The notes beneath the pieces are model-generated. The model did no database searches and had not been told where the DNA came from. It saw only the letters and a program-made list of their open reading frames with translations. The translations under genes were made by a program, and so were the position numbers. A DNA stretch of 20,551 nt from Acidimicrobiales bacterium (GTDB lineage Bacteria > Actinomycetota > Acidimicrobiia > Acidimicrobiales > Palsa-688), in the NCBI GenBank assembly GCA_030039575.1, contig JASHVH010000121.1, positions 1-20,551 on the forward strand, read 5' to 3'. Positions 1 through 5,980 of this stretch are shown here, one piece after another. Positions within the stretch are counted from its first letter, which is position 1; each line of letters begins with the position of its first letter.

Positions 1-87
1 TTCAAGTCCCCCCTCCGACACACATGAAATAATATGAAAGTCATCTTGACCACCACTGGTCGTTGAATGCCTTCCCGGCCCCGGGTC

Positions 88-270
88 TCACGCCAGGGAC
101 TCGATCGCGGCCAGCGTGCCAGATTGGCCAAGACCCGAGAAGCGGTCCCGGGCCAAGGCAAGCCGTGCCTCCCGACGGGGCCGCACGAGGCTCTCGCGCG
201 GATGGAGCGCCCAGTCGGCATAAACTTCGTCCTCCAAGGGCACTCGCTGCTCGGACGTCACGTCCATCAA
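88..270 (-). pseudogene. Remnant of a BTAD-type (SARP/AfsR-like) transcriptional regulator
   Basis: The minus-strand frame reads a stretch with LEDEVYADWALHPRESL and RREARLALARDR. This matches the second half of the BTAD domain in the large regulator at 5740-8253 (LEDELYADWALAARERL, RQEARLALARDR, about residues 153-184 there). Similarity is also visible in the DNA: plus-strand 148-165 and 7708-7725 share the run cggtcccgggccaaggc. Only about 55 codons survive, with no N-terminal winged helix and no downstream ATPase. It therefore looks like a decayed paralogue or partial duplicate and not a small gene. Frame and homology are seen directly; the decay history is inferred. Confidence 0.6.
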
Positions 271-393
271 AGCGGCGCCGCCCGCCCCGCCGCTGCCGCC
301 GTGGTGTACTCAACGAGGCACGATTAAGCGTTCAGACGGTTTATTTGCTGCGTGGTTCATCCTTTGATGGCCATTACCCCTGAACACTCAAAA

Positions 394-486
394 GGCAGGG
401 TGCAATATCGGTTCTGAGATTGTTATGGGCGCGTATTATGTGCTTTCTCTAGATTAATCACTAACTGCAGAACGATGCTCCCTGCC
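394..486. repeat. Nested imperfect inverted repeat in an AT-richer patch
   Basis: The outer arms ggcagggtgca (394-404) and tgctccctgcc (476-486) match as an inverted repeat at 10 of 11 positions. Inner arms gttctg (411-416) and cagaac (468-473) are nested inside them. The 93-bp unit is clearly AT-richer than its surroundings and has no convincing reading frame. It could be a miniature inverted-repeat element or a structured RNA. I see no target-site duplication at its edges. Confidence 0.4.
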
Positions 487-590
487 GTTCCTGAAGATGC
501 GTTAGATGTCCAGAGGGCGTGGGCCCGCGGGCTAGGTCTTTTTGCTTTTTGTTGTCTGAGCTCAGATTTTTGAGCCGCGTTGATATACCC

Positions 591-730
591 CGGCCCCCGT
601 TGTCGGATAGTGGCCGAGGGGTAGGGGCGGTCAAGGCCGGCCCGTTAGGGCCGCCCGCAGGGGGACCTTGACGGTCCCGGTGTTTAGTTGTCGCCAGCCA
701 CTATTTTGACCGGGCCGCCGCTAGGCGGCC
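591..730. repeat. Large nested inverted repeat, possible structured RNA or DNA site
   Basis: The outer arms atagtggc (607-614) and gccactat (697-704) pair perfectly. The pairing continues outward through G-T wobbles, gtc/gac (602-604 with 708-710) and ccc/ggg near 596-598 and 712-714. Inside, gtcaagg (630-636) pairs with ccttgac (666-672) and encloses ggccc-gtta-gggcc (639-652). A competing hairpin gggacc-ttgac-ggtccc (662-678) would break the middle stem, so two exclusive folds are possible. A perfect 7-bp hairpin ggccgcc-gcta-ggcggcc (713-730) closes the block. The strand, if it is transcribed, is unknown. Confidence 0.45.
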
Positions 731-947
731 TTAGTCGCACTGGCGGTTGGTGGGCACAGCGGGACCTCACCAGGGCCTCATTTGAGGGGGGCAGACCGAA
801 GCTCGGTTGCCGGCCATTCCTTCGCGTTTGGTTCGCATGGTGTGTTCCGGCCACAGCCAGACGGGCTCACTCAAATACTCGGCCACGCCCCGGACCGGGG
901 GGCCATGGCAGGGATCGAGCTCGCGTCTTGGCTGTGCCCGAGCGTGC

Positions 948-1140
948 TCAAGTGGCCTCTCGGCGCAGGCAGCGGATCTCTCCGTCGCGGAGCCCGTAGT
1001 AGACCAACGTGAGCAACCTTCGGCCCGCCGCCACCCGGGCGATCATTTTGCCCCGGCGCTCGGCGATGCGCTTATAGGCGGGGGCGATCACTTGACGCCG
1101 TCATACTTATGCCCGAGCACCGGCGTAGCGAAGTCGAGAG
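948..1140 (-). pseudogene. Transposase C-terminal remnant, IS110-like
   Basis: Read on the minus strand, 948 to about 1090 gives VIAPAYKRIAERRGKM, then VAAGRRLLTLVYYGLRDG, ending at a TGA at 948-950. A basic ERRG block followed by an ARRLL..V helix is typical of the tail of IS110/IS116/IS902 transposases. The preceding codons continue in another frame as TPVLGHKYDGVK (about 1094-1140), which implies a one-base shift near 1086-1094. The catalytic N-terminal part is absent. The family call rests on the look of the tail only and is moderate at best. Confidence 0.45.
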
Positions 1141-1155
1141 TGCGTCAGATGATCG

Positions 1156-1725
1156 TTATCGGGAGGGCGTAACAACTTCGCGCAGCTCTTCCAGCGATAC
1201 CGCGAGCAGTCGCCGGAAAGCTTCGGGGTCGTCCTGCTGGACCCAACGGGCGAAGGCGACGGAGAAGACGGTGACGCCAGCCTGGGCCGCTAGGAGCGCG
1301 GCATCCAGTGCCACGCCGCGGGCCACCAGGGCGAGCTTGAGCTCGCCGGCGAGGCCCTGAAGCTTGATCAGTTCGCGCTCCATCAGCTCGGGGTTGGCGG
1401 CGATGATCTGGGCCCGCAGCCGAGCGAACGCGAGCCGCTCCTCGAAGATCTCCGCCAGCGGCTCGAACCCGGCGGCCACGATCGCCAATGGTTCTGCGCC
1501 GGCCGGCGCGCCAGCGACACCCGCGACCCAGACCTCCGCGAGCTGTTCGGCGCCGCTGAACAGCACCTCGCGCTTGTCCGTGAAGTAGCGGAAGAAGGTG
1601 CGCTTGGTCAGACCCGCGCGTTCGGCGATCTCGCTGACCGTCGTTTCGTCGTAGCCGCGCTCGGCGAACAGCTCGATCGCTGCCTTCGTGAGGCGGCCCT
1701 TGGCATCGGGCTCCCAGCGCGTCAT
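1156..1725 (-). CDS. TetR/AcrR family transcriptional regulator
   Basis: A 189-residue protein, the normal size for TetR repressors. The N-terminal DNA-binding domain is clear: LTKAAIELFAERGYDETTV, then the helix-turn-helix SEIAERAGLTKRTFFRYF at about residues 31-48, followed by DKREVLF. The C-terminal two-thirds is a helical ligand/dimerisation region with no recognisable ligand signature. I chose the start at 1725 over the longer one at 1761 because the longer start falls inside an operator-like repeat and the extra residues precede the domain. Upstream of 1725 there is no Shine-Dalgarno, but TAGGCT lies 8 nt before the ATG, consistent with a leaderless message. It is transcribed divergently from the SDR gene at 1817 and probably represses both genes through the repeats at 1744-1793. 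Confidence 0.9.
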   Translation of the reverse strand: MTRWEPDAKGRLTKAAIELFAERGYDETTVSEIAERAGLTKRTFFRYFTDKREVLFSGAEQLAEVWVAGVAGAPAGAEPLAIVAAGFEPLAEIFEERLAFARLRAQIIAANPELMERELIKLQGLAGELKLALVARGVALDAALLAAQAGVTVFSVAFARWVQQDDPEAFRRLLAVSLEELREVVTPSR

Positions 1726-1733
1726 GAGAGCTA

Positions 1734-1739
1734 AGCCTA
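1734..1739 (-). promoter_or_regulatory. Candidate -10 box of the TetR gene (leaderless)
   Basis: Minus-strand TAGGCT fits a TAnnnT -10 pattern and ends 8 nt before the ATG at 1725, so transcription would begin at or next to the start codon. The adjacent operator-like repeat (1744-1761) would cover its spacer and -35 region. I see no good -35 hexamer. Confidence 0.35.
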
Positions 1740-1743
1740 GTTC

Positions 1744-1761
1744 TATGACACCTAGTGACAT
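1744..1761. promoter_or_regulatory. Operator-like palindrome, copy 1
   Basis: TATGACACCTAGTGACAT is an imperfect palindrome (ATGnCAC...GTGnCAT). A near-identical copy sits at 1776-1793, 32 bp away, about three helical turns. Its place between divergent TetR and SDR genes makes it the likely TetR binding site. Confidence 0.65.
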
Positions 1762-1775
1762 AGACGCGCTAGTCT

Positions 1776-1793
1776 TATGACACCCAGTGACAT
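1776..1793. promoter_or_regulatory. Operator-like palindrome, copy 2
   Basis: TATGACACCCAGTGACAT differs from copy 1 at one position. It follows TAGTCT (1770-1775), a candidate -10 for the SDR gene, so binding here would block the transcription start of that gene. Confidence 0.65.
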
Positions 1794-1816
1794 CCCTTTG
1801 CGATTGGAGCTCTTAC

Positions 1817-2722
1817 ATGCGTGTTTTCGTTACCGGCGCCTCTGGCCACATCGCCTCCGCCGTCATCCCGGAACTGTTGAGCAACGGCCACCAGGTCGTC
1901 GGGCTTGCCCGTTCAGACGCCGCCGCCGAGGCGGTTACCAAACGCGGCGCCGAGGTCCGGCGGGGCGACCTCGACGACCTCGTGGGCCTGCGCCAAGCGG
2001 CGGCCGAAGCCGACGGCGTGGTTCATCTGGCCTTCAAGCACGAGGCCATGGTCCGCGGCGACTTCATGAGCGCCGTCGAGGCTGACTTCAACGCGCTACA
2101 CGCGCTCGGGGAGCCACTGAAAGGGACGGGCAAGCCGCTAGTAAGCACAGGCGGTACGCTCATGCTGGCGAGGGCCGGCATCAGCGACCGGCCTGGGACC
2201 GAGGATGACGCGATGCCCGGCGGGGCGCGCGTTGACGCTGAGAACTATATGGTCGCGCTGGCTGCGCAGGGTGTCCGCTCCTCGGTGGTAAGGCTGGCGC
2301 CGATGGTCCACTCGGTCCTCGACCACCATGGCTTCACCCACGCCCTAGTCCAGTTCGCTCGCCAGAACGGCGCCGCCGCGTACATCGGCGATGGCTCGAA
2401 CCGTTGGCCGGCCGCCAACACCTACGACATCGGCGTGCTCTACCGCCTTGCGCTCGAGAAGGCGCCCGCCGGTTCGCGCTTCCACGGCGTCGAAGGGCCG
2501 AGCATGGCTCTCAAGATGATCGCCGAGACGATCGCCGGCAAGCTCGGCCTCGAGACAAAGAGCATCAGCGATGAGGAGGCGCCCCAGTACCTCGGCTTCC
2601 TGGCCGCTTTCGCCGGCCTCGACAACCCGGTCTCGAACGACAAGACGCGCCAGGTACTCGGCTGGGAGCCGGCCCACCCCAACTGGGTCGACGACGTGCA
2701 GAGCGGCCACTACTCCGCCTAG
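1817..2722 (+). CDS. NAD(P)-dependent oxidoreductase, atypical/extended SDR family
   Basis: A 301-residue Rossmann-fold protein that starts directly with the nucleotide-binding strand and glycine motif, VFVTGASGHIAS (residues 3-14). The order of blocks (GDLDD near 50-54, VVHLAF near 68-73, VRSSVVRLAPMVHS near 153-166) is that of NAD-dependent epimerase/dehydratase-like reductases. The usual active-site YxxxK is not apparent, as in many atypical SDR proteins, so the reaction cannot be assigned. The start at 1817 has GGAG 7 nt upstream (1806-1809 region) and matches the family N-terminus; an upstream in-frame ATG at 1787 lies inside the operator. The divergent TetR gene probably controls it. 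A role in handling a small toxic or signal compound is an inference from that arrangement. Confidence 0.9.
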   Translation: MRVFVTGASGHIASAVIPELLSNGHQVVGLARSDAAAEAVTKRGAEVRRGDLDDLVGLRQAAAEADGVVHLAFKHEAMVRGDFMSAVEADFNALHALGEPLKGTGKPLVSTGGTLMLARAGISDRPGTEDDAMPGGARVDAENYMVALAAQGVRSSVVRLAPMVHSVLDHHGFTHALVQFARQNGAAAYIGDGSNRWPAANTYDIGVLYRLALEKAPAGSRFHGVEGPSMALKMIAETIAGKLGLETKSISDEEAPQYLGFLAAFAGLDNPVSNDKTRQVLGWEPAHPNWVDDVQSGHYSA

Positions 2723-3001
2723 GCGCAAGCGCGACTCGGGTCAGCTGTGCCAAAAACAGTAGCCGCCTCCAGCCTCGGCTCAGACGAGGACGAAACCCCC
2801 CGACCGCTTTGGCGCAGCCGTCTTCCTCGTTCGGGGCCGTTACGTGGTCGACAGCGCTCTTTGCCTGGTCGTCGGCTGGCTGGCACCAGATTTGCATTCT
2901 GAGGCCCGAGCTGAGGTGACTGGCTGTCTCAGCCAGAGTAGCGCGCATAAGGACCAGTTCTATGGGCCTTCTCGGAAGCATTAATGGAGGGCAGGGCGGC
3001 T
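2723..3001. other. Intergenic region between convergent SDR and deaminase genes
   Basis: No convincing gene. Long open frames exist on both strands because of high GC. One plus-strand frame (about 2800-2985) reads plausible hydrophobic sequence, but it has no start signal and matches no family I recognise. I see no clear terminator hairpin. Confidence 0.4.
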
Positions 3002-3673
3002 TTAACCAGCGCAGCCGGCCAACTCCTCCAGGTCGCCCCAGAGCGAGGCTGCGACGTCAACTACATCCGCCCCAGCCTCAAGCAAGTGCGTAAGCGTCGC
3101 GTCTTCCACCAGTTGACGACAGCGGGCTATGCCGGCGGCGGCGAGCCGTTCGTGAGGCTCGTACGGCCCGGGCCAGTACCGGAGCACTCCCGTCATGTGG
3201 ATGACATAGGCCAGTACGCCGAATGGGCCGCCCAGGTGCTCGCGCTTAGGGAGGCGGCTGGCGATGACCGGGTACCGGCGGAACGCCTCCTGCAAACCAT
3301 CCCAGGTGGGGTCGTAGGAGGCGAAGGCCACCTGCGGTACGCCATAGGTGCCAATAATGGTGGCAGCGCACATGAAGCAGGGTTCAAAAGTCGTGTAGAG
3401 CGTCTGGGCTTCGTAGGTGCTAGCCAGCGCTCCCCCAGGCAGGCTCGCCAACGCGTTCATCTCTGCGTGGGCCATTGGGGTTCGGGTCAGCGGGCCGAGA
3501 CCGCCAGGCGGGTCCATTATTCGGTTTTGCCCAGTGGCGATGATGGCTCCATCAGAGTCGGTTATAACAGCACCGACTCCGGCCGAACCTTCTCGCCACG
3601 ATGCCCATGCGGCTTCGAAAGCGCGTCGCCATGGCAAAGGTAAAGAAGACCAGGCGCTACGAGTATCAGACAT
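3002..3673 (-). CDS. Nucleoside/cytidine deaminase-like zinc enzyme
   Basis: A 223-residue protein. The CMP/dCMP-deaminase zinc site is intact: HAE at residues 69-71 (H69 zinc ligand, E71 proton shuttle) and PCFMC at 98-102 (C99 and C102 ligands), preceded by GVGAVITDSDGAIIATGQN (32-50). About 80 extra C-terminal residues follow the core, which itself resembles tRNA/guanine/cytosine deaminases; the substrate is not predictable. The start at 3673 is preferred over the upstream open frame to 3916, because the region upstream reads as low-complexity sequence. TAAATT lies 8 nt upstream of the ATG and there is no Shine-Dalgarno, which suggests a leaderless transcript. It stands alone, convergent with the SDR gene. 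Confidence 0.85.
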   Translation of the reverse strand: MSDTRSAWSSLPLPWRRAFEAAWASWREGSAGVGAVITDSDGAIIATGQNRIMDPPGGLGPLTRTPMAHAEMNALASLPGGALASTYEAQTLYTTFEPCFMCAATIIGTYGVPQVAFASYDPTWDGLQEAFRRYPVIASRLPKREHLGGPFGVLAYVIHMTGVLRYWPGPYEPHERLAAAGIARCRQLVEDATLTHLLEAGADVVDVAASLWGDLEELAGCAG

Positions 3674-3683
3674 GTAACCGTAA

Positions 3684-3689
3684 TTTACG
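3684..3689 (-). promoter_or_regulatory. Candidate -10 box of the deaminase gene (leaderless)
   Basis: TAAATT on the minus strand fits TAnnnT and lies about 8 nt before the ATG at 3673. No obvious -35 accompanies it. Confidence 0.3.
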
Positions 3690-3883
3690 CGGAATTGTCC
3701 CGCGGCGACTCGGTGACGGCTCCGAACCCCCCCGCTCTCTTTGATCTCGCCGGGTGCATCATCAAAGCGAGTTCCGACGTGGCCTCCTCGGTGATCGGAC
3801 TCGTTCGCCCCCTGCACGGGTCGTGCATAAGTGCTGTCGGCCCCACCTCCCGGCGCTCGATTGCCCAAGTAGGAATTGGGCCG

Positions 3884-3928
3884 GCTGAGCAAGGCCCTGA
3901 GCGAAGCGCGGGCCACTCCTTGCTCAGC
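3884..3928 (-). terminator. Strong hairpin downstream of the GNAT remnant
   Basis: The arms gctgagcaagg (3884-3894) and ccttgctcagc (3918-3928) are perfectly complementary over 11 bp. The stem continues inside with ggccc/gggcc (3893-3897, 3910-3914). It lies about 30 nt past the stop of the GNAT frame on the minus strand. There is no T-run, so it would be a U-less terminator or another structured site. Confidence 0.4.
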
Positions 3929-3956
3929 GTCCCGGGACGAGCGCCGAACCGTCCAC

Positions 3957-4255
3957 CTAGGGATGTGGGCCCGAGCGGAGCCGAGCGTAGGTCAGGCCGT
4001 CGACCATCCGCCCCTCCCGAAAACCACGACCACGGTGCAGGCCCTCCCTTTGGAACCCGGCTTGCTCCAGAGCGCGTTGCTCGGCGATGTTCTCGGCCTC
4101 GGTCCCAGCGTCGACGCGGTTGGCGAGCGTCGTGGAGAATAGGTAATCGGGGAGCAGGCACTGCGCCCGGATCTGAGGGCCTGGCCTCGGCGCTCGGGGA
4201 GGAGCAGGATGCCGATTGTGTAGCAGACGACTGGGCCTTGGGAGCGCGACGCCAC
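3957..4255 (-). pseudogene. Frameshifted remnant of a GNAT acetyltransferase (RimJ/RimL type)
   Basis: The downstream frame reads CLLPDYLFSTTLANRVDAG, ENIAEQRALEQAGFQREG and FREGRMVDGLTYARLR. This is the C-terminal half of a RimJ/RimL-like N-acetyltransferase, with the acetyl-CoA-binding helix and the GF..EG strand. The expected preceding segment, YTIGILLLPERRGQAL, is present but in another frame, so there is a one-base shift at about 4165-4185. The N-terminal half is missing and the region runs into the 3' end of the large regulator. Both frames are seen directly; inactivity is inferred from shift plus truncation. Confidence 0.65.
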
Positions 4256-4309
4256 GCCACACCACTACGGGGCAGTTCGTGCGCCGCATTGCGTCACCGC
4301 CGTTTGTTA

Positions 4310-5980
4310 TTAGGCGTAACGGAACCGCGTGGCCAGGTCGAGCGCCGCGCCCAGCCTCTCGCCGGCAAGTTGGGCGTCACCCACCTCCCAGGCGTCCAGT
4401 GCGGCGCGCAAGGCGGACTCCAGGTCGCCCGGGAAGCTCTGTTGAGCAGGGGCCAGCATCTGACGGCTGGCCTCGACCGCCTCGGCCAGCTGCCCGCCGG
4501 CCAAGCGCACCGCTGTAAGCGGCCATAGACAGATCCAGTGGAAGGGGAACACGACCGCCGTGGCGCACCAGTTCTCCAGTGCCTGTCGCGCCCGGTCCTC
4601 GACCTCGGCCGCGTTGCCCTCCTTCCAGGCCACCCATGCCATCATGGCCGTCGCCATCCCCACGTACTCGGGGAAACCGAGGGCACTGGCCAACTCCTTG
4701 GTTTGCGGCGCCATCTCGCTGACGGTTCCCACATCGTGTTGGCGTAAGTGGGTTTCGGCAAGGTATGTGAGGCACCGCAGCTCGGTAACCCTGTCACCGA
4801 CCCGCCTCGCCCGTCCAAGAGAACCTTCGAGCTCGACCTGAGCGGCGGCGAGGTCGCCCTGGCACAAAAGGGCAAGACCCAATGAGAACTGCACGCTGTA
4901 AAGGACGTCCTGGAGGCGTCCCTCCACTGCGGCGGCCCAGGAGGTTCGGTACTGGTCGACGATGCCGTTGTCGATCAGGAACCGGGCCTTCCTGAAGCGC
5001 TGGTTCGCCATAGCGCTGTGGAACTCAGCCTTCTGTCGGGAGGTGCCTCGCTCCTCGACGGCCCGCCCGGCGCGTTCGAGGACTGCTATCCCCAGGTCCG
5101 GCTCGTCCCGCCAATAGTGCAGCTGAGCCCGTTCCCGCTGCATGTCAAACCAGAGGGCCCAATCGTCGTCGTCCCAGAAAAGCCTGTCCGGGAGAAGGCT
5201 TTCAGCCGTGTCGAAAGAGGCGAACGCCTGCTCGACGCGCTGCTGGACTACGTCCAGCCTTGCCAACGAGAAATGACAGCGAGCTGCCAGGACCGGAGCC
5301 ACGTCCGAGGCCATCATCAAGGCCTTTCGGGCGGCGGCGCTTGCGTCTGCGAAGCGCCCAAGGCGCTCGAGGATGCGCTCCGACTTGAGCCACAGCCCAG
5401 CCGCCGGCGCGGCGGTCAAGGGCTCTCCATCTGCTTCGATGAGGTCGAGGGCCCAGCCGTACGACGCCAGGGCCTCCTCGTTGGCGAAGGCCGCCGCCGC
5501 GTGGTCTCCGGCCAGCTCGAGGTAGTGCGCCGCGCGTCGTTGCTCACCAGCCAAGGCGTAGTGATGTCCCAATACGCCGGCCACGTCGTCCAACCGGCCC
5601 ACCGAAGATTGCTCCAGGCCCCAGGCGGCCCGGGCATGGAGCTGCCGGCGCTGCTGCCGGAGCAGACCTTGGTAGGTGGCCTCTTGGATGAGGGCGTGCC
5701 GGAAGCGGTAGTAGGGCTCTGGGGACCTGCGCACTTCGACTAGCAGGCCCGCGCTGCACAGCTCGAAGACAGCGGGCAGCAAATCCCGTTCGAGGTTGGT
5801 GACTGCCGCCAGGGCACCCAAGGCGAACTCAGGGCCAAGCACGGAGGCAGCAACGATAGCGTTGTGAGGTCCGGGGCCGAGGCGGTCGACCCGCGAGCGT
5901 ACGAGCCGCTCGATCGCTTCTGGGAGCTCGACGGGGGTGGCCTGGTCGATCTGCCATCCACCCGTCTCGGTGTTGAACAC
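4310..5980 (-). CDS. C-terminal part of the large BTAD/cyclase/ATPase regulator (separated by a frameshift)
   Basis: A 556-codon frame beginning VFNTETGGWQID, followed by LPEAIERLVRSRVDRLGP and FRHALIQEATYQGLL. These blocks normally follow the ATPase core in AfsR/LuxR-like STAND regulators and cyclase-ATPase proteins. The rest is alpha-helical and alanine/leucine-rich with TPR-like repeats (for example ARCHFSLARLDVVQQRVEQA and RCLTYLAETHLRQHDVG), usually the sensor or oligomerisation arm. Nothing resembles a terminal LuxR helix-turn-helix. The GTG at 5980 is only the first possible start in this frame and has no good ribosome site. The segment is best read as a continuation of the protein encoded at 5740-8253 after a one-base shift, giving about 1,315 residues when joined. 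Confidence 0.75.
   Translation of the reverse strand: MFNTETGGWQIDQATPVELPEAIERLVRSRVDRLGPGPHNAIVAASVLGPEFALGALAAVTNLERDLLPAVFELCSAGLLVEVRRSPEPYYRFRHALIQEATYQGLLRQQRRQLHARAAWGLEQSSVGRLDDVAGVLGHHYALAGEQRRAAHYLELAGDHAAAAFANEEALASYGWALDLIEADGEPLTAAPAAGLWLKSERILERLGRFADASAAARKALMMASDVAPVLAARCHFSLARLDVVQQRVEQAFASFDTAESLLPDRLFWDDDDWALWFDMQRERAQLHYWRDEPDLGIAVLERAGRAVEERGTSRQKAEFHSAMANQRFRKARFLIDNGIVDQYRTSWAAAVEGRLQDVLYSVQFSLGLALLCQGDLAAAQVELEGSLGRARRVGDRVTELRCLTYLAETHLRQHDVGTVSEMAPQTKELASALGFPEYVGMATAMMAWVAWKEGNAAEVEDRARQALENWCATAVVFPFHWICLWPLTAVRLAGGQLAEAVEASRQMLAPAQQSFPGDLESALRAALDAWEVGDAQLAGERLGAALDLATRFRYA

Larger units (their letters stand above)
271..947. other. Gene-free stretch with several palindromic blocks
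   Basis: No frame here looks like a protein. The stretch contains the nested repeat at 394-486, a T-rich run at 539-550, the perfect 12-bp palindrome tctgagctcaga at 555-566 followed by five T, and the large nested inverted repeat at 591-730. Base composition between about 340 and 580 is noticeably AT-richer than the flanking genes. The palindromes beside T-runs could be weak terminators, but their stems are short. Confidence 0.5.

Noticed and set aside
591..730. Integron attC site
   Set aside because: It contains cgttaggg but lacks the paired GTTRRRY/RYYYAAC cores.
688..1172. Overlapping plus-strand open frames
   Set aside because: No domain or start signal; the region reads as a transposase tail on the minus strand.
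1726..1761. Longer N-terminus for the first TetR gene
   Set aside because: The upstream ATG lies inside the operator-like repeat and adds residues not typical of the family.
2984..3643. 219-codon plus-strand open frame
   Set aside because: Shadow of the deaminase gene, whose zinc motifs are clear on the minus strand.
3695..4528. 277-codon plus-strand open frame
   Set aside because: Composition is Arg/Pro/Gly-rich with no domain, and it lies over the GNAT remnant and the regulator end on the other strand.
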